Below, piece by piece: positions 12,200 to 24,075 of a stretch of 64,000 nt of DNA. Source of the DNA: Aselliscus stoliczkanus. Its lineage: Eukaryota; Chordata; Mammalia; Chiroptera; Hipposideridae. The notes below the pieces were generated by a model that saw only the letters and a program-made list of their open reading frames with translations, made no database searches and was not told the origin of the DNA. Within the stretch, counting starts at the first letter, position 1, and each line of letters opens with the position of its first letter. The stretch is from contig CM066727.1 in NCBI GenBank assembly GCA_033961575.1, positions 2,442,001 to 2,506,000 of the forward strand. Direction: 5' to 3'. Position numbers and translations under genes: made by a program.

Positions 12200-12370
12200 A
12201 TGGGCTGGACCCAGGGCCTCATGTCTACTACTTAGAATACGGGCAAAGGGATGGGAATCGCTTTCAAGATTAGGTTATAAAAAGACTGTGGTTTCCATTT
12301 CTCTCTTGGGTGATTTGCCTAGGGAGATGCCCACTGCCTGACACAATTGAGTCCTCTGGGGAGGACCAAG
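12200..12370 (+). mobile_element. MLT1-like MaLR LTR fragment
   Basis: The string 'caagattaggttataaaaag' followed by 'actgtggtttccatttctctc' and 'gcccactgcc' fits the mid-LTR region of MLT1 elements as remembered. No internal retroviral gene is present. Termini are not definable. Confidence 0.6.
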
Positions 12371-13182
12371 TGGTAAGAGACAGGCACTGCCAACTGACAT
12401 GCACGTAAGCTTGGAAGCAGATCCCTTACCCGGGCCACAAGTTTAGATTGCAGTCCTAGTGACAAACTGATGACAAATTCTTAAGGGACTGTGTGCTAAC
12501 GGCACTAACTATTATTAAAAACAAATCAATGACACTTATTAAAGTATGGTAAGGATGACCATTCAGTAGGTTGGTGAGGGATGAGCTATCTTGGTAGGTA
12601 TAGGAACCACTGCAATGGGGTCTTACAGTGGGGGAGATGCTAGGGCTCAATTCTGAATAAAGTATGGGAAGTGGGAATTTACAGCCAAGCAGCAGGGTGG
12701 GGTCCGTGGGTAGAATACTGCTAAAACATCCAAAGTCGGGGAGGGTTCCTGGCTAAAATGACCTAGCAGGTTTCTTGCTGAAGGCAGGCCGGGCGATCAG
12801 ACATCACGTGGGGATGGCGGAAATGAAGCACCCCATCAGATACTGAGGGTGAAAGACATCAAGGGTGGAGATTCTGATAATAACTACTTAGAAGGGTTCT
12901 CGCTAAAATAAGATTTTACAAGGAAGTGCACAGATGACCCAGCAGGTTCAGGAGGCGGATCAAAGTTGGTCAAGCAAAGAATCTTTGTCAATGCCCAGCT
13001 AAGCCATGATTAAGATTCCTGATCCACAGAAATTATGACATAATATGTGTTTATTATTCTCAGCCAGTTGCCAAGTTTTAGGGCAATTGTTATGCAGCAA
13101 TAAATAACTTCCATCTGAATTTCTGGGCCCTGTTGTGAGAACCACATGGAGGTACTGACGATTCTGTGCTGTAGATATAGGG
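12371..13182. other. No gene seen
   Basis: 12640-12970 has repeated short phrases (gggaggg, 'ctagcaggtttcttgctg', 'agaagggttctcgctaaaat') that may be decayed interspersed-repeat DNA. No frame above 64 codons. Confidence 0.5.
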
Positions 13183-13293
13183 TTGCTAGACTTATCAAGT
13201 AAAAGTGCAGGACAACCAGCTAAATTTAAATTTCATGTAAACAGCCAATAAATTCTTACTATAAGTGTGTCCCATGTAATACCCGGGGCACAC

Positions 13294-13348
<55 letters not shown>

Positions 13349-13400
13349 TATTCTTTATCTGAAATTCAAGTTTAAGTTAAAATTCTGTATTGTTTCTCCT
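13183..13400. mobile_element. Palindromic (MITE-like) DNA-transposon relic with (CA)n loop
   Basis: The left arm (13183-13290, gggttgctagacttatcaag ... ctaaatttaaatttcatg) is partly the reverse complement of the right arm (13347-13395, ctgaaattcaagtttaagtt). The two arms are separated by the (CA)n tract at 13296-13346. This matches a remembered family of long-palindrome non-autonomous DNA elements whose hairpin loop contains a cacactta-like sequence, from which the microsatellite probably grew. The family name is uncertain. Confidence 0.6.
13296..13346. repeat. (CA)n microsatellite
   Basis: 51 bp of uninterrupted AC dinucleotides (about 25.5 units), lying between the arms of the palindromic element. 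Length and purity predict high polymorphism. Confidence 0.98.
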
Positions 13401-15829
13401 TGGAGCAGGATCTCTGCCCTTGAAGGTGCCTTAACAGGGAGAGACAGATGCATAAAAAAAGATTTAATGTGATGAGTACTGAAATAGAGACAGGCTGGGG
13501 ATTGGAGCACAGAAGGAGGAATAGGCATTTGAATCTAGAGGCAGGGTAAGAGTTCTTGGTAGATGAAAAGAAATGGTATTCTCTTGGGGTTTAGATCTGA
13601 GGAAAGTAACACTGTCACAACATTACATAATACTATAAGACTGTGTGCCAACACCTTACTAAATCCATAGGTTTCTTGAAGTTTAGAAAAGCTGAACACT
13701 ATTTCTTAGAGTCAAAACTATGTTAATTGTAGAATGGGAATTCTTGAATTGCTCAAATAACTCCAGAAATTGTTTCATCAGAGAAGAGACAAACAACTGG
13801 GCTTAAATTTAAAAGATGAAGTACATTCATTCATAGAGCTGAAAAGATAGTGTTAAGATTGGCTTCAGGCACAATCTGATCCCACTTTTGGGTTCTTCCC
13901 TTCCTGGAAGTGCTATTTTTGCCTGGTTTCAGAATGGCAGCAGCAGTTCTAGGCACCTGGACAGAGCACGTGAGAGCTTCCTTTCCATCAATCACCGACA
14001 TAAACATCCCGAGTGTTGTACTGATTAGAACTGCCATAGCTACGTGTCCAGTCCCAGACCAATCACCAAGGCCCAGGGAGTGCCCTGAGCTCACTGGTTG
14101 AGGCCTGGGCCTCATGCCCTCTCCTCATCCAAACAGTGCCAAGGGGGCAGGGCTGAGTGCAGAGCAAAACCTGGGCATGGAGGCCAACTCACTGAAAGCC
14201 TGTGACTGGAGAACAGTAGATCACAGGAAATATCCAGTGCCGAGGGCAAAACTGGACAGGCCTCCAGGGCTACGCTGACACGATCCTTCTTGAAAGCAAA
14301 GTGTTAAACAAAGAAAAGCAAAGCTTCTTACCCAAGAATCTAGGCTAAATGTTTCATCATTTTTACATTTCACCAACTGTGAGATAAAGGTATCACTGTT
14401 CCTGTTTTTCTGATTGAATAAAGTCTCCGAGAGAGGAAGTAACCTGCCCCAGGTCTCACACCCTTAAATCAGTAGAAAATGAATTTCACTCAAGTGTCCA
14501 CTTCCCCTCACCATGCTTTTCCTATGATTGTATCTGTAATAGATTTGGAAGCTTATTACATCTTTGAAAAACTATGGGATATATAATAAATTACACAACC
14601 CTCCTTTCCCCCCAAAAAAGGTACTCTTGTAATATATATGGAGCCTGTCTAGGTTCCATGATTCTTGCAGCCCCTGTTATAGCAATTCACACTAATTCTA
14701 ACTGAATTTAGGAATGGCAGAAATCAGACCCATGCTAAGGTGCTCAGAGAATGAACCCAGAACAGTGAGCAGATCTATGGATGGAGACGGGAGGGGGAAG
14801 GCGGGGGGCAAGAGGGAGCGAACAAGAGAGAAAAAGAGAGAGACAGGTTTTCATGACAGTTTCACTGTGGACAATTCACACCCTCAAAAGATATTCAGTT
14901 AAAGTATTTATGTTAATGAACACTAGACGTCTCAGTCACACTCTGCCATTTCTACAGATCTGATGTCAATTCCTTAATTTAATATAGAAGTCCTTTCAAT
15001 TCTTATTGATCGCTCTTGGAGGTCCTTATTGAATTGGAATCACTTACCTCACTCTTCTCCGCTTTAAGTATATTATATTCCTTTCCACGTGCAGCATGGA
15101 GTCTTTCGCTGACTTTTACTTTGCACTTTCATACCGTAGATAAATCCTGCCAAGAATCATATTATCTGAGGAATAGTGTGAGACCTTGACCATCAAGAAA
15201 GATCACCGTTGAAAAGTGATTTTTAATTACTTCTGACTGGGAAAAATTTACCTCAAGTCACAAAGGTGATATCACAATGTCAGCCAATTAAATAAAACCA
15301 TTTATATTTAATTGCCTGCACAGCGGGTCACACCCTTAGGACAGTGACACTTCTATTGTTTGGGTTAAAGCTATCTGCCACTTTTTCCTGATTCCCTTGT
15401 AAAAGCTCTGGGCTTGAGCCTGATCTTGCTTTTTTCTTACCAGTGATATACTTTTATTGTTCAATTGAATATTTTCAATTAATTGACACCTATCTTAAGA
15501 TTACAAAAGACATCCAAAATTGGAAATATTAAATTGACTCTAAAATGTTATGAGGAAAAAACTGATAGGACCCCAATGAATAAATTGAGCACTATAAAAC
15601 AGCACTCATGTTTGTCTGAGAGATATATTAGGAAGGCAAATATTATAAAACATTCAGGTAATTATCACAGCACTTTTTATGATAGCATAAATTTGAAATC
15701 AGGCAAGTCTAATAATATAGCAATTCACATAAACTTAGTGCCTTTACCAAGGGAAAATTTTATTGTCAAAGATTATGCCACATGGAAAAACCAAACAAAA
15801 CTGTGAAATGGTGTGAATTTAAAGGAGCG
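13401..15829. other. No gene seen
   Basis: Includes a purine-rich patch at 14780-14850 (ggaggggga, gagagaaaaagagagagac) and the MIR at 14360. The 107-codon frame at 15483-15806 is AT-rich and has no recognisable protein. Confidence 0.55.
14360..14490 (-). mobile_element. MIR
   Basis: 'gagagaggaagtaacctgcc' and 'ccaggtctcacacccttaaa' match MIR core, minus orientation. Confidence 0.65.
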
Positions 15830-15990
15830 GGGATGCAATATTATTCAGACCACAGCTATCATAACGTAACTGGGAGAAAAATGTATTCATGGGAAGGAAA
15901 AAAACTTGGAAAGTTATAGGTCAAAGTGTTAGCCAGATGGTAATGGCTAGAGGTGACTTTATTTTTCATTGTTTCCAGTTTCTATGTGGT
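15830..15990 (+). mobile_element. Ancient interspersed-repeat fragment
   Basis: The series 'ctatcataacgtaactggga', 'attcatgggaaggaaaaaaa', 'gtgttagccagatggtaatg' and 'ggtgactttatttttcattg' matches a common old mammalian repeat as I remember it. The name is not certain. Confidence 0.4.
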
Positions 15991-16042
15991 CACTATGCAG
16001 CTGTAGCCACCTGGCATCACACAATCATGGATGATCTAAGAC

Positions 16043-16112
16043 AGTATTTCTCAAAGAGTGGCTAAACCAGGAGTGCGAGCATCATCTGGGAACATTCTGG
16101 AAATGCAAGTTG
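16043..16112 (+). mobile_element. MER5A-like (hAT-Charlie) fragment
   Basis: Contains 'tttctcaaagagtggctaaa', 'gagcatcatctgggaacatt' and 'aaatgcaagttgtactccc', matching the order of the MER5A 5' half as I recall it. About 70 bp, truncated. Confidence 0.6.
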
Positions 16113-16445
16113 TACTCCCTACAGCAAACCAAGGGACTGTGGCCACCCGTGCTCATGGAAGGAGTCCCAGCTGACTCTCACGCAGGTAACTTCGAGAGCC
16201 ACCAGTGTCTGGAACCTCCTCCATCCACAGTATGGGGTCTCGGGGTGCCGATTGGTCTCCTCTTGCCACAGACTCTCTTTGGCGCCCAGGAAGACGCCAT
16301 GGCACTCCCTGGGCACCAACGAGCAGGGGCAGAAAAGGACCACACGGATGGAGAACTCTCACAGCATCACCTTCACTGCCTTCCAGAATCAAGGGAAGGA
16401 TAAAGGACCGTGTCCCTTGATGGGAAAGGTAGGAAGCTACATCCA

Positions 16446-16525
16446 AAGGAGTTTATCGCAGTCGTCAGGGCTGCCACAGCAAAATTACCACGAACTGGGG
16501 GACTTAAAAAACCCAGACAGTTATC
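16446..16525. mobile_element. Ancient interspersed-repeat fragment
   Basis: 'tcgtcagggctgccacagca' followed by 'aaattaccacgaactggggg' and 'acttaaaaaaccc' resembles a widespread mammalian repeat (consensus remembered as ggctgccataacaaaatacc...). Class is uncertain. Several overlapping short frames in 16110-16710 are explained by this and neighbouring non-coding DNA. Confidence 0.4.
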
Positions 16526-17257
16526 AAATTGTCAAGTTGCCAGAAATGACCTACCATGTTTCAAATCAGGGAATGATTCAGTGATAGTGGCTTGTCATAG
16601 CCAAGGTAATGGAATAAAAACAAAAAGGCCAGCTAAAATTATCATACAAAATGGATCAAGAGAGTGTGCAAATTCTACGGACCTTAGATACATGGACCAT
16701 TCCAGCACATGACTGACTAGCGAACCCCAAGTGTAGGGAGGCAGCCATTCATTTGGGTATGTCTGCTTGAAAAATAAAGGAGGCTGTGTTAAACATAGGA
16801 CACACTCCCATGAAACACTGCTGATGGGAATTTCTTCTTTGTTTTGTATCACTAATAATAATAACTTTATGCTACACCTAAGATGTACCTGAATAGAAAC
16901 ACAATGATATGGTTTATTTTTACTTTGCATGCTTAAAATGTGATCCTTAAACTTCATTTTTATTTACATCTTATTGACTATAAGAAAGGTTATGCATTAT
17001 TTGAGTAACACTGACTCAACTCATTCATACTTCTTTCAGCATAACCCTGCCCCAAATCGGGCTCAATATAAAGCAAACAAAAAGATATCTTTATTGAAAT
17101 AACAGGCATTAACTATTTAGTTGACTGTTTAGCAAATGTAGTTTGTAATACTCATTGCTACAAATAAAATGATTGATTTTCCTTTGCCTTAATTGACTTC
17201 ACAGATATAACCACAAAGTCAGCATGGGAACTTCACTAAGAGATTCTGGGTTTTGGG

Positions 17258-17313
17258 CTCTGTGTGTGTGTGCGCGCGCGCACGCACGTGCTTGTATGTC
17301 TGTGTGTGTGTGT
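17258..17313. repeat. (TG)n(CG)n alternating tract
   Basis: tgtgtgtgtgcgcgcgcgca, then cgcacgtgc, then a second TG run. Long purine-pyrimidine alternation with a CG core, the classic Z-DNA-prone pattern. Confidence 0.93.
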
Positions 17314-17764
17314 CACCTGTAAGTGCACACAAACTCATACACACTCATGTAGACACAGATATATGAACATACACACCTATATTTTAACCTACTTCAATCA
17401 TTTTTCAACTCTAATGCTCACATACACCAAGAAAAATAATTAAAGCAGAATCAAAACAACAGAGAACAACAACAAAAAATAAGCTTATCCATTGCCTAAT
17501 GTTAATTAGCCCCTGCATTTTGATCACAATTTATTTTAAACTGATTGATACCTTAGGAGAAAAGAAAGGAACATACTGGATTCCCTTTCATTGTCTGTGA
17601 AGGAGAAGCTGAAAGTAGAATGCTTCCGCTAGGTTTCAGTAAATTTATTCTTGGAATCCCTAAGCACCCACCGCGTGCCAGACTCAAACTGAGTAATCTT
17701 TACATACTTTTGGAAGGAATCAATAAAGACTAACCCACTTGTATGACGGGCTAATAAAACATGT

Positions 17765-17870
17765 GCCCCAAAGGATGGCTTAAATAATTAAGTGAGACAG
17801 TACACAGCATTATTAGCCAATGCCTGGCAGGTAATATACGCTCAATAAATGTGTGTTCCTTTCTCATTCA
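17765..17870 (+). mobile_element. MIR 3' part
   Basis: 'aataattaagtgagacagta', 'ccaatgcctggcaggtaata' and 'cgctcaataaatgtgtgttc' match the MIR 3' half. Confidence 0.7.
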
Positions 17871-18570
17871 ACGGTAAGCAATCATAGAAAGACAAGAGTG
17901 TTCTACTCTAAGGGGGTTTATGGATAAGAGTGAATCTCATGTACACTCACTCTCCAGGGCCAAACACTAAATAGATGGTTGAAATGTTCAGATTAAGAAT
18001 TCTCTATTATTCTGAAGCCATTGATTAGGAAGAAACCAAACAGTTAAATAGATAACAGAACATTAAGATTTTCCCCACTAATGATACAACTCATAGTTAG
18101 ATTAAATGTGGAAAACAGAGCCCAGTTAAAACATGATAATGGGAAAGAGATCCTAATTATTGAAAATGAATTTAATGTCATTTTACTCAAAGTTCTGAAC
18201 TTCCTGTTTGAAAGGGCAAATGTATTTGAAGATGTGGTAGAGTCTCCAGTAGCCAAGAAGTTACTGGCTGATGAAGAATTGAGGCATGTGAAGCCAGTGT
18301 CCAGTCTGCAAACGAAGAGGGATTATTTCAGATGAGACGCCGTGACTGTGGCTATGTTACCACCACCTCGACAGCACTGACAGATGTCATGCACACATCA
18401 CAGTCACACTCTCTATTCGGGAAATTACCTTTAAAAACACAGAGATAATTTTCTTTCATTGTCAAGTTCTGTATTAATATAATGTGTAATAAAGCCCTGG
18501 GATGTATTTAAGGGGAAAAAATGGGTATATGACATTTTGGAAAATGACGAACAGCAGTTCAGAAAAAACA

Positions 18571-18571
<1 letters not shown>

Positions 18572-18624
<53 letters not shown>
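18572..18624. repeat. (TA)n microsatellite
   Basis: 53 bp of uninterrupted TA alternation, flanked by AT-rich unique DNA. Such tracts can extrude cruciforms. The isoleucine/tyrosine run in a minus-strand frame comes from it. Confidence 0.98.
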
Positions 18625-18627
<3 letters not shown>

Positions 18628-19181
18628 ATGAATCAAAATTTGATTCTGTCAGAAAAATAATACCACAATAGAAAATCAGGAATACTTGAAGGTGTTTAAA
18701 ATGATTTATTCTGGACTCATGATTACTACTCATGTAATTTAAATAATAACTGTTCTTTCAGTCAGGGATTTTAAGGAAAGCAACAAAATACCCGCGTCTG
18801 TGACATTGTCTAGATTATGGCTTCCCAGGAACTCTGACTTCCCAAAAAACACTCTGGTCAACCAGTAGTGGAACTACATCACTGTTTCTCTCCTGGGAGG
18901 GGGTGTCTGGTGCTGAGGCGTTTCTGGTTTATTTGTCACATGATACGCCAAAGCTCAGCAGACTCTTCCATTGGAATTTATCAGTGAAGTAAAATTCCAT
19001 ACAAGTTCTTTATGCCAAGTCTATAAGCTTGATAGGCACAACTTTAAATTCCCTTACAGCCATTATAATATAATTTAGTAGTCAGGGGAGAAATTTGAAA
19101 CAATTGATTAATGGAAAATAGCTTTTTAAAAATACATTTTAAACAGATTATTAGAACAATAAAACTAATTGTTGAAAACGT

Positions 19182-19385
19182 TTTCTTTTTCTTTTTTTTT
19201 TTTTTTTTGGGGGATGGGGCGTGTGGACACCGTGCCCACCGTCTCTGTGAAACCTTCAGACCTGGGAGTGAGCACGTCGGCCCAGAGACCAGAGCCTGGA
19301 ACGTGGCACTCAGGCTGGGCAGTGGCTCAGTGTCACACCCTCTAATGATCTGCACTGCCATCCTAGTCACCTCGCCCCTAAAAAC
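19182..19385 (-). mobile_element. Possible retroposed sequence with poly(A) (origin unknown)
   Basis: A run of T's (19191-19208, after a C/T lead-in) abuts a GC-rich body (19209-19380) set in AT-rich DNA. On the minus strand this reads as a GC-rich transcript fragment followed by a poly(A) tail, as in a retrocopy. A convincing target-site duplication was not found. The minus frame over it (117 aa, ending in a lysine run from the A tail) is not a recognised protein. Confidence 0.3.
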
Positions 19386-19829
19386 CACATTTTGCAAATA
19401 TGAATTATAATTCCTACAGGTGAAGTAAAAGTATAAGAAGGAAGCCCCAGAAAGAACCGCATTGTAAATTGTGGAAATGCTGTGAATGTAAGTCCAGGCC
19501 GGTGTGACCTAAAGGTACAAGGGCGAGCAGAGACGACACACCCCGTTGGTGTCCCCGCGCCAGGGTAGTCTGTCTACGCAGTGTGACACTCGGGAATCGT
19601 GTCTGTCTCCTCAACACTGAGTTTAGCCCAGGAGGTCGCCACACACATTCAAATACCTGCGCAGTAACAGCAGCGCGCTCCATCGCCCTGGACGGGGCAA
19701 CCGGGCCAGGAGGGGCAGAGGGGACAATCGCAGCTGGGCAGGCCTCTGTCGGAGCCCCTTACAGCCTTTGCAAACACGACACAATACCGCGGCTGAAAGC
19801 AAGCACAGGTGCGGGGCCATCCGGTGGCT

Positions 19830-19990
19830 GTGAACCCTGGCGTAGCACCTGCAACCTCTGTGCCTTGGGCAGGTTACTTAGCCTCCGTGTGTCTTAGTCC
19901 TGTCTTACAGCAGGCGAACGGTAGTGTTACCAAAGGTTCATTATGAAGATCAAATGATGCAAGGTTCTCGAAGTACTTGCAGTGGCGTCC
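19830..19990 (+). mobile_element. MIR
   Basis: 'ctgtgccttgggcaggttac' then 'ttagcctccgtgtgtcttag' and 'aagatcaaatgatgcaaggt' follow the MIR consensus order. Confidence 0.75.
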
Positions 19991-22900
19991 ATATGTAGTC
20001 ATTACAAAATTGTGTGTTTGAGAAACAAGAATTTCACAAGTAGCGTACATTATAGGCTTGCAAGAACACACACTCCATTTAGGCAATCAGAAAACAATCA
20101 TTTGCTTATTGAAATGAAGTAAAGAGAGGCACGTGTGCTAACCTTTCCGCTACAAACTGGCCCCACAGTATTCTATCCTCTCTAATCCAGTGCCCAAGTA
20201 AAGGCTGGTTTATGAAACTGCAAAATGTGTTACCTAGTGTAATGGACGATATAAAAGTTTACATACATATTAGCATAAATAGTAACATAAGTGCGGAATG
20301 AATAATGAACGGATTTGAGAGACCTGCTTGTAAAATGGACTCATGTCTGAGGTACATTATCACTTTAAGACAAAGTAGACCCTACAAGTGGAAATCTCTA
20401 AGTTTAGCGGGAGGTGCGGTGCCAGGGGTCAGAGGCCGGTGCCCTAAATAACCACTCGATTAGCAGGGTGACTTCAGCTGGGTGACTGCAGATCTAAGAT
20501 CGCGGTTTTACTGAAATGGTACATAATTAAACTGGATAAGTAGCCTCGGCGCTTCCAGCTCCAGGCCTAGGCTGGACGCACAAATCATTCTTAACGATGG
20601 CAGATATATTATAACATTATTTGACAAATAGAAATGTGCATCCATATATTGAGAGTTTCAGGTGAGCAGACTATGAGGGGCAGAGGGTCACCTTCTCCGA
20701 AAGGCTGGGCTCTCACCAACACTGTGAGAGGCCAGTGGAAGCTGGGGTGCCCCCAGCAGAGGACACCCCGGAATGCTTTGTCAAACTCACTGGAGCAGAG
20801 AGGAGAGGGTAAAACAACCCAGAGGGAGGGCCCGTCCATGAATGAGGATGTCCCTCATTCACCTGCGCCAGCTCGGAGCCCGGCGGGGGTGGGGCTGACT
20901 CCCGACACTGTGGGGAACTTAGGCACCTCCCTGCCCCCTGTGAACCGCAGTGGCTCTCAGGGCCCCGGCTTCCTGGCTGTCAAATGAAGATGCCACTAGG
21001 GCAGCATGTGATGATGCAGCGCAAGTCAGCAATGTGAGAACTGGGAACTTCCCAAGAGGATCAAGCACAAAGGATGAAGAAAGAGGGAGCCTCCAGAGGC
21101 ACTGTCTCAGACTCGCCCATTTAGCCTGCAGGGCGAGTACTGATGCCATGTCCCACGGAACCTGCGGGGCATTTTGGGGGGCAAACATTTTCTTCCTGGC
21201 ACTCCCGCCACTCTTCTGACCTCCATGCAAATGTTCAGACTGGAAAAGATGAGCTCTCAGATCCCTTCCAATTCTGAACTACTCTGATGGCCCTGTACTG
21301 TCTTAAACATATTCATTTGTTAATCTGTAGCAAGAAAATACATTGCTTTGCCATATTCTGGGACTTTTCTGAAGGTTGTCCAGAGAAAAGCTAATACTTC
21401 ATTTTAATCCAATGTGTGCTTATGCTAGAGATTTACAAATGAATTTTAAGGGATGTTTATGTTCTAGTCACAGCAATTGGAAGACATATTGGATGCAATG
21501 TCCTTTAAATGACACACATCAGCATTAAGTAGCTTTCAGAGGGCTGTTCTACTCAGCGCAAAGTAAGGGGGCACAATTTAGTATTCACCCACAAATATAA
21601 CCCACTGTCCCCAAACAGCAATATAAGAAGGCAGGATTCCCCCCGCCCCCCCAAAAAAAAATAGCAGTCTGAGAAGATCTGCTGTCGTCTTCCCAGGTGG
21701 TTTCACATTTTTCCTCCCTCAGATCGCGGCCACACAGTGACAATATCACTCAGTTCTTGCTAATTAGGTACAAATGGTTCATATTACAAGCAGTATACAG
21801 CCCCCTGCATAGCTTTCACCCCACTGCGTTTCAATAGCTCATCTGAGGCCAAAAGAAACGAAAAAAAAAGTGCAAACTTCTTTCTGGTCACACAGGTGAT
21901 TTAAAGCAAATTGAAATGTGATTGCTGGCAGTATGCACTGCATTTAATTAAAAATATACATTTTTAGACATTACCACATTAATCTTAAAATATGTAAATT
22001 GCACATAATTCTTTTTAAGATGATGTTGGCAGAAAGGGGCACTTTAATTTATGTGAAATGTGACTCTGATGACCCAGAGGAAAGGCAACCCAAGGCATGG
22101 AGGCCATTCCAGTCCTGGACCTTCAACCCCACCCCACCCCGCCCTCTGATGGCTTCACCCAATGAAAGCCTCGCAGACTGAGCTGCCTTGGTTCAATCTG
22201 CATAACAGCCAGCAATATGGAAACCATTAGTATATGACCTTAAATTATTATTTAAATACAACTTTGAAATAAAGCACAAGGGACTTTGCTTTGGAAGAGA
22301 GTCTTGGCATTCATTATTGTTAAACATTGTCATGGTCTTTTCTTTTTTTTTTTAATAGTTTGAGGCTGTTTTTAGTCATTCGCATAGAACTAGGGACAAA
22401 CCTTGGATCAGTGTGTTCACCCTAAGCTTAACATTCCGTGGGTAAGGTCCCTGTCTTTCCCCCAATGGAGAAAATAAAACTCTTTAAAACTAGTTTTTGG
22501 TTTGAAACTTCTAGCCTTTATAAACAAGAGGAAAGATAAATAAAAATAAAATTCATCAATAACATTTAAATAATCATAGAAAGGAAAAACAAACCCCACT
22601 TTCCTTAGGAGGGAAGATGAAGGGACTTGGGGATGTTATTCCAGGGAGGCAAGGTAAGAAACATGACATGTAGTGCATCTCTTACAGAATTAGGAGGGAA
22701 CTCAGCCTCCCTGCCCACCGAATGGGTAACGCGCCTCTGTGGTATTTCTGCCCATCTAGTTTGTCCAGACACTGTAGCTGCGTGAGAGTGGGCCCCACAC
22801 TGGGCTGTGATGGAGACAGAAATAACCTTTTTACTGGGGTGGGAGCCTCGGTTTGTCATAAGAGTTAGAGCTAACTACCTAATAAGAGGGCTCAGGAGAT

Positions 22901-23904
22901 GACTGTTTCAGCTTGCTAGAACATTCCCTGGTAAGACGGGTGAGTCACCCGTCTGGGATGAGGAACCGATGCACACACACATGTGATGTCCCCTACAGAC
23001 ACCTGTGCTTACGACCCAGTGCCCACGGGGTGAGGGCCCGCCCCTGCCTGTCTGCAGAGAACCCCCAAGTGTCTTCATTTCAATAACTCATTTCCAGTAA
23101 CTCCACATGAAGCCCAGTGCCAACTGCATTAATTAGGATAAAAATAATAATAATAGTAATTACTACCACTACTACTACTACTACTGATAAAGTCCACATG
23201 GCTTCTAATTTTATTGACGTCATTAAAAACCAAAGGAAATATATAGGTGTAACAGCGTGTTTCTATAATTTAAAGAATCACAGTATTCCTACTAAGGACA
23301 GGGCTACTGACTTCCACATTTATGTTTAAGCTGCACTGACACCGCAGCTGCCCGCACCGTTCCCTGGAGGATGTTGGCAGCAGGCGTGCCATGGTGTTAG
23401 CTGAAGAGTTTTAAAAATGCCAGAACCCACGTGCCCGTGGACAGGCAGCCTTCTTCATACCTGGTTATGGGATCAAACTCCCGCATTCCCCACGCAGAGC
23501 CCCATCCACTGATGTCTTTGCACCTTATTTATAATGCGACGTGTTATAATGGAATAAGGATCAAAGAGTCATTTTTTATTCGTATCCTAATTAATACTTG
23601 TAACATTAAGAAAATATCCTGATACATCATGAAAATTAAACTGGCACATAAAGAAAAAGTTAACCATGTTGCCAGATTTTAAGATGGGATAAGTTAAAAG
23701 AGCACAGCTCTTTAAAATATTAAAGTTTGGTTGGTACATGATCCATAGCCTCAAATCAACTCTAAACTACTAAGTCCTACTTGAAATTGTAATTGTTGAA
23801 ATTGTAATTTTAACAAATGCTTTCACTCATTTTTTTTCTCTAAAAAAAAAAGATAGGGGGTGTAATATAATGATTCAGAAAAAGTAATCCAGCCCCTTCT
23901 AGCT
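19991..23904. other. Mostly repeat-free unique DNA, no gene seen
   Basis: Nearly 4 kb with little recognisable interspersed repeat. 20660-21200 is GC-rich with overlapping short frames on both strands. 21300-22350 is AT-rich with several TAATTA/ATTTAATTA-type homeodomain-like sites and balanced complexity, as often seen in conserved non-coding elements (inference only). A C-run/A-run sits at 21640-21662. Confidence 0.5.
23142..23186. repeat. (AAT)n/(ACT)n microsatellites
   Basis: An AATAAT run followed directly by six or so ACT/CTA triplets. Confidence 0.93.
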
Positions 23905-24075
23905 TTATTCAAATTAGCATCTACTATGCGTGGCTATGTGGCTTGGACAAGTTACCTTCCCTGGGCCTCAGTTTCCCCACCTGTAAAACAGCAGCTCCTA
24001 GGGCGCTGGTGACATTCAATGAGACAAGCCTCATTAATGCTGGTCGCTGAGAGTACTTAGAGCCTGACACCAATA
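23905..24075 (+). mobile_element. MIR
   Basis: 'tggcttggacaagttacctt', 'ccctgggcctcagtttcccc' and 'acctgtaaaaca' are a well-preserved MIR core. Confidence 0.85.

Larger units (their letters stand above)
16526..19181. other. No gene seen
   Basis: Unique AT-rich DNA with the Z-DNA-prone tract at 17258, the MIR at 17765 and the (TA)n at 18572. 18081-18335 holds an 84-codon plus frame overlapping a 70-codon minus frame; neither has splice context. Confidence 0.55.

Noticed and set aside
16110..16712. Cluster of overlapping 70-110 codon frames
   Set aside because: Several frames on both strands overlap one another in moderately GC-rich DNA containing an old repeat fragment; no single frame stands out.
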